Shown here piece after piece: positions 9,025 to 17,775 of a stretch of DNA of 64,000 nt. The stretch spans positions 1-64,000 of the forward strand of contig CAKPLT010000003.1 of NCBI GenBank assembly GCA_934167755.1, given 5' to 3'. A program made the translations under genes and the position numbers. The notes beneath the pieces are model-generated. The model saw only the letters and a list, made by a program, of their open reading frames with translations, made no database searches and was not told the origin of the DNA. This DNA is from an uncultured Clostridia bacterium. Lineage in GTDB: Bacteria; Bacillota; Clostridia; TANB77; CAG-508. The first letter of the stretch is position 1. Each line of letters starts with the position of its first letter.

Positions 9025-10197
9025 TTACCTCTCCATCTGTTTAGCTATATCAGCCTCAACAATTTCTTCACCAGACTTATGTTTAAGCTGTTCTTTAGAA
9101 GCTTGAGATAAACCATTATCAATAGTAGCATTTACATCATATGTAGATAGTTTATCCAAATCTTCTTTACTTACTTTTCCATCTCTATATTGTCTAACAA
9201 TTGGTAATTCATACATAGAATATTTTTTCTTTGTCCAGAATTTTAATTTATGTCTAATTACCCACCAAGCTGGTATCCAAATATATTTATGCATAGCTGG
9301 TGAAACTGAACCAATCATCCAACAATTTCTTGAACAATGTCTTACAGCCTCTCTCACTTTCTCTGCTTTTTCAGAATTCCATAATTCATCCCAAGATTGT
9401 TCATTTAGATTTCCCATTATGTTTTTACATTTAGTACCATTACATGGCATTACATCTCCATATGGATCTATAAAAAATGTATCAAAAGCCATATCACATG
9501 GTAATAGTCTTTTCTGACCATATATGTAATTAATTAATCCATGGTTAAAATATGCTCTAAACCATTTCTTTGGTGATTTAGACTCTAAAAGTTTATTAAT
9601 TAAGTTTTCAAACTCTTGTGCAACCATAGGTCTATAATGAATAATATTTTTTGCTTCTACAAAATAAAAACTATTATGTAATGATGCTGTCGCAAATTCC
9701 ATTCCCATCTTATTAGATAAATCATATAAGGCTACCAAATCTTTTGCATTTTTATCTTGAACTGTCATTCCAAATCCAACATCTGGATGTTTCATTTCAA
9801 CTAATTTTTTTAATGTAGAATATCCTTTATTAAATCCATCGTTTAGCCCTCTAATTTCATTATTGGTTTGTTCTAATCCTTCAATAGATATTCTTATTCC
9901 TACATTAGGAAATTCTTCGCACAACTTTATTATTCTATCTGTAAAAAAACCATTTGTTGAAATAACAATTCTGTCTGATTTTTTATATAATTCTCTTACA
10001 ATATCAGCAAGGTCTTCTCTTATAAAAGGTTCTCCTCCTGTTATATTAGTAAAATACATTTTGGGTAATTTTTTTATTGTTTCAATACTTATTTCTTCAT
10101 CTGGTTTTGATGGTGCTTTATATCTATTACACATAGTACATCTTGCATTACATCTATATGTAACAATAACTGTGCCATTTAATTTTTTTTCAGCCAT
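9025..10197 (-). CDS. Radical SAM/SPASM protein in the polysaccharide operon
   Basis: The iron-sulfur motif CNARCTMC (C16, C20, C23) is followed by the SAM-binding TGGEPF segment. A C-terminal Cys-rich SPASM-like region (CDMAFDTF, PCNGTKC, CSRNCW) would hold auxiliary clusters. The full length is 390 residues. The gene sits between a glycosyltransferase and an acetyltransferase gene with tight spacing, so it is cotranscribed with sugar-polymer genes rather than next to a peptide precursor. The reaction is unknown; modification of a sugar or lipid carrier is an inference. Confidence 0.88.
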   Translation of the reverse strand: MAEKKLNGTVIVTYRCNARCTMCNRYKAPSKPDEEISIETIKKLPKMYFTNITGGEPFIREDLADIVRELYKKSDRIVISTNGFFTDRIIKLCEEFPNVGIRISIEGLEQTNNEIRGLNDGFNKGYSTLKKLVEMKHPDVGFGMTVQDKNAKDLVALYDLSNKMGMEFATASLHNSFYFVEAKNIIHYRPMVAQEFENLINKLLESKSPKKWFRAYFNHGLINYIYGQKRLLPCDMAFDTFFIDPYGDVMPCNGTKCKNIMGNLNEQSWDELWNSEKAEKVREAVRHCSRNCWMIGSVSPAMHKYIWIPAWWVIRHKLKFWTKKKYSMYELPIVRQYRDGKVSKEDLDKLSTYDVNATIDNGLSQASKEQLKHKSGEEIVEADIAKQMER

Positions 10198-10209
10198 ATT
10201 ATTTTTCTC

Positions 10210-11370
10210 CTATTTAATATTTTTTAAATACTCTTTTGCTACAGCATCCCAACTATAAACTTTTTCTGCAGTCTCACGAGATTTGTTCGAAATCTCTTTT
10301 CTTTCTTTTTCATTAAAAATTTTATTATTTATAATATAATCAAATGTACTTTTATCATTATAAAAAAGTATTACATTTTCTAGTTTTTCATCAACATCTA
10401 GAATTGATTGTTTATTCATTATTACTGGTAGTCCTGAAGATATAGCTTCTAATATAACTAAACTAAATGCTTCTGCTACTGAAGGAAATATAAATGCTTT
10501 AGCTTTATTATAATATTCTGTCAATTCTTTTCCAGGTTTCAATTCTCCAACATACTCAACCTGTTCATATATATTGTTATTTTTTATATACTCATCGATC
10601 TTATTTTTATATTCGTGATCAATTATTCCACCTGCATAAACATATTTAAGTTTTTTATTCTCTTTTAAGTATTTACTTAGTATTTCTATTGCTCCAAGTT
10701 GATTCTTTCTATCGCAAATGGATCCTGATTGAAAAAATATAATTTCATCACTATTATTTTCTTTAGGTTTATAAATGTCTGTATTAACCCCATTATCTAT
10801 TTTTACAATCCTATTACTATTTACTCCCAGTTTATTTATGAAATAATCTCTTGTTATATTATTTAAAACAAAAACTTTGTCTGCATTTTTTACGCAAAAC
10901 ACTTCTTGAAAGTATTTCTTTTTTATAGTATTTTCTATATCCTCCCATTTACCATTCCAAATATAACTATGAACTGTATACATTAATTTTGTTTTTCTTC
11001 TAATTTTTTTTGAAACTAATTTACAAAAGAAAAACATGTTATATTGATTATGAAAATGGACAATTATCTCTTCATTAGAGTTCTTTATTTCTTTTTTTAA
11101 AACTCTCGCTAAGCTGATTGAATAAATAACTCTTTTTAATTTATGCATTAATCCTAAACTGACATCTTTTTTTCTAAAACATTTTGGTACACATACTTCT
11201 CTGATTCGTAAATTTGTGTCTTGTCTGTTTTCATCTTTTATATCAAATATTTCATAATTTACTTTTTCTTTTTCAAATACTTTAGCTAATTCTTCTACTA
11301 CGATTTCAGTTGCTGCTCCCATGTTAGCTGGAATTGATGTATAACCTGTGCCAACTTCAATAATTTTCAT
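10210..11370 (-). CDS. GT4-family glycosyltransferase
   Basis: The 386-residue GT-B enzyme has an N-terminal GTGYTSIPANMGAATE loop, a donor-binding middle (FFQSGSICDRKNQ) and a C-terminal FPSVAEAFSLVILEA motif, the E-x7-E region of family 4 retaining enzymes. Its start overlaps the stop of the upstream glycosyltransferase gene by one base. It probably adds one sugar of the repeat unit at the inner membrane face. Confidence 0.87.
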   Translation of the reverse strand: MKIIEVGTGYTSIPANMGAATEIVVEELAKVFEKEKVNYEIFDIKDENRQDTNLRIREVCVPKCFRKKDVSLGLMHKLKRVIYSISLARVLKKEIKNSNEEIIVHFHNQYNMFFFCKLVSKKIRRKTKLMYTVHSYIWNGKWEDIENTIKKKYFQEVFCVKNADKVFVLNNITRDYFINKLGVNSNRIVKIDNGVNTDIYKPKENNSDEIIFFQSGSICDRKNQLGAIEILSKYLKENKKLKYVYAGGIIDHEYKNKIDEYIKNNNIYEQVEYVGELKPGKELTEYYNKAKAFIFPSVAEAFSLVILEAISSGLPVIMNKQSILDVDEKLENVILFYNDKSTFDYIINNKIFNEKERKEISNKSRETAEKVYSWDAVAKEYLKNIK

Positions 11371-12584
11371 TATATTTGCATCCCTTCGTATATTTCTAAT
11401 ATTTTTTTTGTATATTTTTCGATTGTTTCTATTTCTATAGTTTTACAATTTTCAGTATATTCTTCAAGTAATTCTTTATTGTTCCATAGTTTCAATACCT
11501 TCTTTTCTAAATCCTTTACATTTCCCGTTTCAAATACTTCTCCTGTTTTTCCGACATTAATTAATTCAGGTATTCCCCCAATATTAGAACCAATCACTGG
11601 CGTTCCATACATTTGTGATTCAATAACAGAAAATGGACAATTTTCGTACCATTCTGATGGATAAATACTAAATCTCGCCTTTGAGACTAGTTCTTTCAAT
11701 TCTTCTCCTGTTTTAAAACCTACAAAAATAGCATTTTCATTGTTTTTTATTTTATTTTCCAATGGTCCATATCCTGCAAATACAAATTTTATATTTCTCA
11801 ATTTCTTCACAACAGTTAATAATGTTTCTGTTCCCTTGTCTTTGCAGAACTTTCCAAAATTAATAATATAATCTTCTTTTAAATATTCTTTTTTTCCCTG
11901 TCTGTCTACAAAATTGTGTATGGCAATAGTTTTATTTTTTAGTTCTTCCTGTGTATCCAATTTATTTTTCATAAATTCACTTGGACATATTATCTTATCA
12001 ACCCATTTATAGATATTCTTTTTATGCCAATATGTTGAATCTATTGAACCTATTAAACTTTTTAATTTAGAATTTTTCAAGCATTTTGTTTTGTAACAGT
12101 TCCAATAATTTCCGTTCAAACATTTTTCACATATATTCACATTTGTATCAAACAAGCCATGGCTTGGACAAATTAGCTGATAATCATGTGCCACATAAAA
12201 TAATCTAGCTTTATTATTAATTTTTTCCTTATATTTTCCTATTGCTATAATTATTGCTGGCGTAAGATGATATTCTATATTGTTCAATATTATTAAGTCT
12301 GGTTTATAATTATCAAGTAATTTACTCATTTTGTTTTTAGCTTCATTAGAATAAATTAACTTGTAAACATTCAATACACTTTTCATATTATTCTGAGTTA
12401 AGTCAAGTTCATTCACATACAAATTATATTTATTAGTTAGTATATTTTTTTTATTTTCTAAACCAAAATACTGTACATCATGTCCTTGGTCTTCCAAATA
12501 TTTTCCAAGTTTTATGACATAAGTTTCTGCTCCACCTTTAGGGTATAAAAATTTATTCACAAGTAATATTTTCAATCTATTCAC
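11370..12584 (-). CDS. GT4-family glycosyltransferase
   Basis: The 404 residues start KILLVNKFLYPKGGAETYV, typical of family 4 enzymes, and contain YPSEWYENCPFSVIESQMYG (E-x7-E) and the GSNIGGIPELI donor-site loop. A Cys-rich insertion (CPSHGLFDTNVNICEKC, NCYKTKC, near 133-165) occurs in a subset of WcaI/RfaB-like enzymes. It is in the middle of the operon and coupled to its neighbours. Confidence 0.88.
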   Translation of the reverse strand: MNRLKILLVNKFLYPKGGAETYVIKLGKYLEDQGHDVQYFGLENKKNILTNKYNLYVNELDLTQNNMKSVLNVYKLIYSNEAKNKMSKLLDNYKPDLIILNNIEYHLTPAIIIAIGKYKEKINNKARLFYVAHDYQLICPSHGLFDTNVNICEKCLNGNYWNCYKTKCLKNSKLKSLIGSIDSTYWHKKNIYKWVDKIICPSEFMKNKLDTQEELKNKTIAIHNFVDRQGKKEYLKEDYIINFGKFCKDKGTETLLTVVKKLRNIKFVFAGYGPLENKIKNNENAIFVGFKTGEELKELVSKARFSIYPSEWYENCPFSVIESQMYGTPVIGSNIGGIPELINVGKTGEVFETGNVKDLEKKVLKLWNNKELLEEYTENCKTIEIETIEKYTKKILEIYEGMQI

Positions 12585-12590
12585 TCCAAT

Positions 12591-13700
12591 TTATTTTCTA
12601 TATAATCTCTCAGTTTTTTCAACAACATCATTCCAATTATACTTATCCAAAATATAATCAGAAATCGTTTCACTATCAAATCTATTATTTCCCTCAAGGC
12701 ATAAATTTAATTTATGGGTTAAGTCATCCAAATTGCTTTTTTTAAAAGTAGTTCCATACTCTCCACAAACTTGTACATTTTCTTCAATATCACTAACCAA
12801 ACAATTTTTACCATAACTCATAGCTTCTAACAAGCTAATTGGCATTCCTTCAACATCACTTGGCAAACAATATAAATATGTATTGCTAAATAGTTCTTCT
12901 AGTTCTTCTCCTTGTACAAAACCTGTCATTATAATTCTGTCATCCTGTTTTGTTTTTTCTTTTATCTCATTTAAAAAATCATTTGTATGACTTGCTCCTC
13001 CAGCTATTACTAATTTTTTATCAGTTTTTACTTTTCTAAATGTTTCTATTAATAAATCCAACCTTTTTTCTGGTACAATTCTTGCCAAATATAATATGTA
13101 ATTATCTTTTTCTAATCCATATTTTTCTTTTATTATATTTGCTGGTTTAATTGCTGGTTTATTTACTCCATTTTCTATAAAATGTGTTTCTCTATTATAA
13201 GTATCTTTAAAATATTTTTGTACACTTTTTGATAGCACTATAATTTCATCTGCATATTTTGCTGCACATTTTTCTCCAAATTTAATATATTTTGTAGCAA
13301 ATCCTCCCCATTTAGAGCGTTGCCAATCTAGGCCATGTATTGTTACTACTGTTCTTTTTCCAAATAAATGAGGAATCCATAACATTGCACAACTGCCTTC
13401 TGCATGATAATGAATACAATCATATTTTCCAAATGCAACTCTTATACTTGCTAAAAAAGAATATATTAATGCATCTAGTCCTTTTTTATTTATTGTGAAA
13501 ACTGTTTTTATATTTATTCCTTTATATTCTTTTATTTTCTTTGTTTTAATGCTTTTATCTGAAACATTATTTCCTTTTCTATTGTATACATCAACTATAT
13601 GTCCCTTTTGTACAAGTTTTGTTGCTAGTTCTTCAACAACAACTTCAACACCACCTTCTCTTGATGGAATCCTTTTATGTCCTAGCATTGCAATTTTCAT
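12591..13700 (-). CDS. GT4-family glycosyltransferase (TuaC/Cps-like)
   Basis: The 369 residues begin MLGHKRIPSREGGVEVVVEEL, a strongly conserved opening in exopolysaccharide rhamnosyl/galactosyl transferases. DVEGMPISLLEAMSYG near 290 provides the catalytic-site signature. It follows the initiating sugar transferase gene by 12 nt. It may add the second sugar, but the identity of the sugar is not visible. Confidence 0.88.
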   Translation of the reverse strand: MKIAMLGHKRIPSREGGVEVVVEELATKLVQKGHIVDVYNRKGNNVSDKSIKTKKIKEYKGINIKTVFTINKKGLDALIYSFLASIRVAFGKYDCIHYHAEGSCAMLWIPHLFGKRTVVTIHGLDWQRSKWGGFATKYIKFGEKCAAKYADEIIVLSKSVQKYFKDTYNRETHFIENGVNKPAIKPANIIKEKYGLEKDNYILYLARIVPEKRLDLLIETFRKVKTDKKLVIAGGASHTNDFLNEIKEKTKQDDRIIMTGFVQGEELEELFSNTYLYCLPSDVEGMPISLLEAMSYGKNCLVSDIEENVQVCGEYGTTFKKSNLDDLTHKLNLCLEGNNRFDSETISDYILDKYNWNDVVEKTERLYRK

Positions 13701-13712
13701 CTAACTTCCCCT

Positions 13713-14423
13713 TTATTTTGCTCCCTTTTTATGTACTACTGAACTTACTGTCCAAAACAATATCTTTGTTTCGAATAGCAGATTTTTCTTTTCAAAATAC
13801 TCCATATCTAATTTTAGCCTATCATAAAAAGTAACATCATTTCTTCCTCTAATTTGCCACAACCCTGTAATCCCAGGCTTAACTGATGTTATGTATGGGT
13901 AATATTCACCTATGTCATTAATCTCTCTTGGCAGATAAGGTCTAGGTCCAACTAAACTCATTTCACCTTTTAACACATTTATAAATTGTGGAAATTCGTC
14001 AATACTTGTTTTTCTAATAAATTCTCCGACCTTTGTAACTCTCGGATCATGTTTTAATTTCTTATTTATTCTATATTCTTCTTTTGCCTCTGTATTTGAA
14101 TTCAAATATTCTTGTAATATATCATCAGCACCAACTACCATAGATCTAAATTTATACATTTTAAAAATTTTACCATCTTTGCCAATTCTATTTTGAGTAT
14201 AAAACACTGATCCTTTATCATTTGTAATTAGTTTAGCAATAAAAACACCTATAGTTAAAGGTACTAATGTTACTATTCCAACCATTGAGCCAATAATATC
14301 TATCACTCTTTTAGAAATTTCATATACTTTTTCTTTACCTTGTAGTAACCTTTTTCCTTCGCTTTTTAATTCTATAACTGTATTATCTCTTACTACATCT
14401 TCCCTCGTTAAGTCAACATTCAC
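13713..14423 (-). CDS. Undecaprenyl-phosphate sugar phosphotransferase (initiating transferase)
   Basis: The 236 residues have one membrane/re-entrant helix (KRVIDIIGSMVGIV, near 42-65) followed by the diagnostic catalytic domain: MYKFRSMV, SIDEFPQF, LVGPRPYLPREI and PGITGLWQIRGRN. The family starts each repeat unit by moving sugar-1-phosphate to undecaprenyl phosphate. The start codon is GTG, preceded by AGGGGGAAAA. It is a short, single-helix monotopic type. It is the first transferase of the operon, just after the VanZ-like gene. Confidence 0.92.
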   Translation of the reverse strand: MNVDLTREDVVRDNTVIELKSEGKRLLQGKEKVYEISKRVIDIIGSMVGIVTLVPLTIGVFIAKLITNDKGSVFYTQNRIGKDGKIFKMYKFRSMVVGADDILQEYLNSNTEAKEEYRINKKLKHDPRVTKVGEFIRKTSIDEFPQFINVLKGEMSLVGPRPYLPREINDIGEYYPYITSVKPGITGLWQIRGRNDVTFYDRLKLDMEYFEKKNLLFETKILFWTVSSVVHKKGAK

Positions 14424-14454
14424 CTTAGTTTTCCCCCTAGTTTCAGTTTACATT

Positions 14455-14940
14455 TTAAACTGTTTTATCAATATGTTTTTCTATATTCTTCCTCATCACA
14501 GTATATATACCAATCCCTGTAATAACTCCCAATGTATCTATACACACATCAAAGAGCCTTGCACTTCTTCCAGGCATAAAAAATTGGTGCAACTCGTCTG
14601 TAACAGCATAGCCAGCCCCAAAAGCTATACTATAAAGTATTTTTTCTTTTGTTTTCAGATTAGTTGTATATGCATAATTCATTATTAAAAAGCCACCAAT
14701 TGTGTAGATAGTATAATGAGCTAATTTTCTTATAACCTTTTCTGTTTTCTGAATTAATAGCTCATTTTCTTCTACTGTTTTATCTGATATTGCTTGTACA
14801 ACTGCTACTGTAACTTTTCTACTTGTATTACTTGATTTTGTGCCTCTTTGATTAGAAAATTCAAATACAACTATCATCCATACTATAATTAATATTATTT
14901 TTATTATTTTATTTTGTGTTTTTTTGTCGAATTTTTTCAT
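14455..14940 (-). CDS. VanZ-family membrane protein
   Basis: The 161 residues have four hydrophobic segments and the VanZ signatures FSNQRGTKSS and IRKLAHYTIYTIGGF, then AVTDELHQFFMPGRSARLFDVCIDTLG. VanZ-like proteins are common beside surface-polysaccharide genes; their biochemical role is unsettled. The gene is first in the polysaccharide operon. Confidence 0.88.
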   Translation of the reverse strand: MKKFDKKTQNKIIKIILIIVWMIVVFEFSNQRGTKSSNTSRKVTVAVVQAISDKTVEENELLIQKTEKVIRKLAHYTIYTIGGFLIMNYAYTTNLKTKEKILYSIAFGAGYAVTDELHQFFMPGRSARLFDVCIDTLGVITGIGIYTVMRKNIEKHIDKTV

Positions 14941-14949
14941 ATCAATTTA

Positions 14950-14978
14950 ACTATATCATTACACACAAAAAAATACAA
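14950..14978 (-). promoter_or_regulatory. Likely promoter of the polysaccharide operon
   Basis: On the minus strand TTGTAT and TATAGT are 17 nt apart, with the first gene (VanZ-like) starting about 10 nt after the -10 box. The leader is therefore very short and lacks a clear ribosome site. Confidence 0.55.
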
Positions 14979-15019
14979 TACTTTATGCAAAAAAGTTTTA
15001 TACTTCGTCTATGTAATTT

Positions 15020-15260
15020 TTTCCACCTGCCTATGAGTAAAAAATTGGTTTCGTTATACTCTCTGCGCCTAATAAATCTAACGAGCAAAGCGACATAGTC
15101 GCCCTTTGTTCTTGCACGATTTGAGTTTTCGACTATAAGGAGAAAATCTCAAAGGGCTAGCGATTGTAACTTTTATATAATAGGAAAGTAAAACTTTCCT
15201 ATTATATAAAAAATAGCAAGAATATTGTAAAACAACATTCTTACTACTATAGTCTTGTTT
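15020..15260. ncRNA. Structured non-coding region between hpf and the polysaccharide operon
   Basis: This gap of more than 300 bases has no convincing gene. It is less AT-rich than its surroundings and contains nested complementarity: GCGAC/GTCGC, a 7-bp CCCTTTG/CAAAGGG pair, a competing TTTGAG/CTCAAA pair that uses the same bases, and a perfect 18-bp hairpin at 15172-15210. The mutually exclusive pairings resemble a switching RNA, but I could not match a known family. The strand is undecided; minus (hpf 3' region or operon leader) is more likely. Confidence 0.45.
15172..15210. terminator. Perfect 18-bp AT-rich hairpin downstream of hpf
   Basis: The arms TTTATATAATAGGAAAGT and its exact complement are separated by 3 nt. 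The hairpin lies about 60 nt after the hpf stop on the minus strand. It may act as a terminator or 3' stabiliser; there is no clean U tract. Confidence 0.5.
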
Positions 15261-15270
15261 ATTCAAATTT

Positions 15271-15795
15271 TTAAGCTTCTGGCTCAATTAATCCAAAATT
15301 TTTACCATCTTTTAATTTATGAATAACATTTACTTTATTTGTTTCAACATTAACAAATGTAAAGAACATTTGAGAAGGTTTCTCTTGCAATATTAATTTT
15401 GCATCTTCTGGTGTCATAGGTTTAATTTCATAAAATTCTGTTTTTAGAATTTCATCTGTAACCTCGTGAGTTTTTTCTCCAACTTCTAGTGATTTTAAGC
15501 TAGAATCTTTCATCATTTTTTCTTTTTTTGTTTTAAATTTCCTAATTTGTCCCTCTAATATATCTATATCTTTATCTATAGATGCATATAGGTCTTTGTC
15601 TTCTGTAACTGCTCTAAAAATTTCTCCATTTGCTGATACTCTAATTTCTGCTATTTGTGCTGTTTTTTCTACTCTTATTAAAACATCAGCTTCTGCATCT
15701 TCAAAGTATTTTGCTACTCTGTCCATTTTTCTTTCAACATAGTCGTTTATTGCATCTGTTACCTTTAGTTCCTTTCCTGTTATTTTTATTTGCAT
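15271..15795 (-). CDS. hpf: Long-form ribosome hibernation promoting factor
   Basis: The 174 residues combine the N-terminal RaiA/YfiA fold (MQIKITGKELKVTDAINDYVERKM) with the C-terminal dimerisation domain (FYEIKPMTPEDAKLILQ...MFFTFVNVET). This is the long HPF that forms 100S ribosome dimers in Firmicutes. It has a strong promoter and an AAAGGAGC ribosome site. It is monocistronic and is followed by a structured intergenic region. Confidence 0.95.
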   Translation of the reverse strand: MQIKITGKELKVTDAINDYVERKMDRVAKYFEDAEADVLIRVEKTAQIAEIRVSANGEIFRAVTEDKDLYASIDKDIDILEGQIRKFKTKKEKMMKDSSLKSLEVGEKTHEVTDEILKTEFYEIKPMTPEDAKLILQEKPSQMFFTFVNVETNKVNVIHKLKDGKNFGLIEPEA

Positions 15796-15814
15796 AAAAA
15801 TCGCTCCTTTCTTT

Positions 15815-17617
15815 TTAGTATGTTTTCATTATATCCTTTATTCCCCTTTTTTGCAAGTATTTGTCGAAACTTTTGTATACTTTATATTTTAACGGAAGCC
15901 TCCGGCCTCCTCCTCCACCTCCGAAGGAACCTCCTCCTCCGCCACCTGATGAAAATCCTCCTCCACCAGATGAGTAGCTTTCTGCTCTTGATTTGGCTGA
16001 TTGCGCAGCAGATATTCCTCTATGTGAGCTCATATTTATAAATACAATGTAATCATATGATGTAAAGTTAGATTGCTGAATTACTTCTGGATATATATCT
16101 TTAAATTGTTTTGCAACTTTTTGTGCTATTCCCATAATTTGAGCAAAGATTAAATATTCTTCAAATAATTGAACTTCAATTGCTTCTCTTTGTTTTATAA
16201 GTGTGTATTCATTTAAATATCTCTTTAGTCCAGCAAGCTCAATTGCTTCTTGTTTTAATTCATATGTTGCTATATATTTTTTGCTTTTGAATATCTTCAT
16301 TTTTACTTCTTCTTTTTCTTCAATCAATCCTTCTTGTACAAGTTTAGTTTTTTCTCTTTCTATTATTTTATCAAACCATGAAAGTATTTTTGAGTAACTA
16401 TGTTCACACCATTTTTCAAATTCTTTACTTTCTAAATATCCATCTTTACTCGCTTGATATAGCATTTGGAATAATTCTTTTTCTTTAGATTCTGAAAATT
16501 TTTCAGGATCAGTTTCAGTTAAAACTATAACTGCATTTTCTTTTTTAAATATCACTCCTGTTTCCTTTTCTTCTATTCTGATCAAGCCATCTTTTAGCCA
16601 TTTTAATATTATTGCACCTAATATATCTGTTTTATTTTTGATTATATCATATTGATATCCTATGTAATAAGCTCTGTATATATCTTTCCCACATGGTATG
16701 TCTCTAAAATATGGAACATCTTTTGGAATTTTCTTGCCTTCTTTGCCAAAATACAAGCCTTTTGCTAAACTTGACGCATTAGCTAATCCCCAGAAAACCA
16801 CAAGCAATAAACCGGTAAGAAATATTCCAAATATAATTCCAATCACTATAATAGCAATACTTGTTGCATAGGATTCTTTATATTTAGTTACTCCTTCTTC
16901 TGCCATATCATAATAATGTTCAAAATCATAATCTAATTTATTAGTTGTACTAAATGTTCCTAATGGAAACTTAACTAAAATTGTCATATATTCATTTGTA
17001 TCTAATGTTCCATCTGATTGCATTTCAATATATCCATCATACACATATGCAGTTCCGCCATAGTTTCCATATCCCCATACATCAGTTGTACTTGCAATAT
17101 CAAAATTAGTATGAATCTTAATATATGCATTTCCTATTGAATTTGAAAATTCATATGGTATTAATGTCCAATATATCATTTGTGCATCTGTTGTTTCTGA
17201 AACAAAGTTTGTAATTGTATATCTAGCAGTATATGTGTGTGAACCATATTGACTTATTCCCCAACAAAGCTCAACCCCATTTTTTATATTATTTATTCCA
17301 CATTTATTGGCTTTATTTTGCAATGAACCAGATGTACTCCAATATGACAACTGCTCATATTGTTTATTTCCATCCATTACACTCAAATCTTTTATTACTG
17401 AATTTCCTAAATTATAATATGGGTGATATACTTCAGTTCCTTGTGTTACATTGCATTTCCATGTTTCAGTTACATATGCATCCCCATTTTCATCATTAAT
17501 ATATATATCCATAGATATACTTTGTATAGAATTTGCTTCTACTTTATTTCCTATTAAAAATAACGCAACAGCAAATACAAACATAAATAATATTTTATTT
17601 GTCTTTTTCATAGACAT
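15815..17617 (-). CDS. DUF2207-family membrane protein with Gly-rich tail
   Basis: A signal peptide or first helix (about 9-28) precedes a beta-rich external domain (about 30-240), a helix (about 255-280), a cytoplasmic domain and a Gly/Ser-rich C-terminus; this is the DUF2207 layout. The function is unknown. Family members usually stop within the Gly run. Here the frame hits CGG at 15902-15904 and then reads 29 residues (RRLPLKYK...) that overlap the hpf promoter. Skipping the C gives Gly-Gly-Phe-Arg and a stop at 15889-15891, so the true end may be there, by frameshift or sequence error. Confidence 0.85.
   Translation of the reverse strand: MSMKKTNKILFMFVFAVALFLIGNKVEANSIQSISMDIYINDENGDAYVTETWKCNVTQGTEVYHPYYNLGNSVIKDLSVMDGNKQYEQLSYWSTSGSLQNKANKCGINNIKNGVELCWGISQYGSHTYTARYTITNFVSETTDAQMIYWTLIPYEFSNSIGNAYIKIHTNFDIASTTDVWGYGNYGGTAYVYDGYIEMQSDGTLDTNEYMTILVKFPLGTFSTTNKLDYDFEHYYDMAEEGVTKYKESYATSIAIIVIGIIFGIFLTGLLLVVFWGLANASSLAKGLYFGKEGKKIPKDVPYFRDIPCGKDIYRAYYIGYQYDIIKNKTDILGAIILKWLKDGLIRIEEKETGVIFKKENAVIVLTETDPEKFSESKEKELFQMLYQASKDGYLESKEFEKWCEHSYSKILSWFDKIIEREKTKLVQEGLIEEKEEVKMKIFKSKKYIATYELKQEAIELAGLKRYLNEYTLIKQREAIEVQLFEEYLIFAQIMGIAQKVAKQFKDIYPEVIQQSNFTSYDYIVFINMSSHRGISAAQSAKSRAESYSSGGGGFSSGGGGGGSFGGGGGGRRLPLKYKVYKSFDKYLQKRGIKDIMKTY
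15828..15856 (-). promoter_or_regulatory. hpf promoter
   Basis: On the minus strand TTGCAA, a 17-nt spacer and a perfect TATAAT precede the hpf start by about 33 nt. The promoter lies inside the last 25 codons of the zero-frame reading of the upstream DUF2207 gene. This argues that those codons are not real protein. Confidence 0.75.
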
Positions 17618-17687
17618 CCCCCTTTTTCATTTCAATTATCTCACAACACAAAAAAATTAGCAATACCTTTTTATATTAATTATTTTA

Positions 17688-17716
17688 TTGAATTTTCTTT
17701 GATTTTGTGCGATAAT
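17688..17716 (+). promoter_or_regulatory. mutS2 promoter
   Basis: TTGAAT and GATAAT are spaced 17 nt apart, about 60 nt before the mutS2 start, in the divergent gap with the DUF2207 gene. Confidence 0.55.
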
Positions 17717-17775
17717 ATAAGCATTCGGAGGTTAAATCTACAAAATTTTATTGCCTCAGGAAAGGAATTTTAATA

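Noticed and set aside
9863..10258. Plus-strand ORF opposite the radical SAM gene
   Set aside because: Shadow of a well-supported minus-strand gene; no ribosome site or homology.
15078..15287. Open frame of 69 codons overlapping the hpf 3' end
   Set aside because: No ribosome site, unusual composition and strong RNA-like pairing in the same bases; treated as non-coding.
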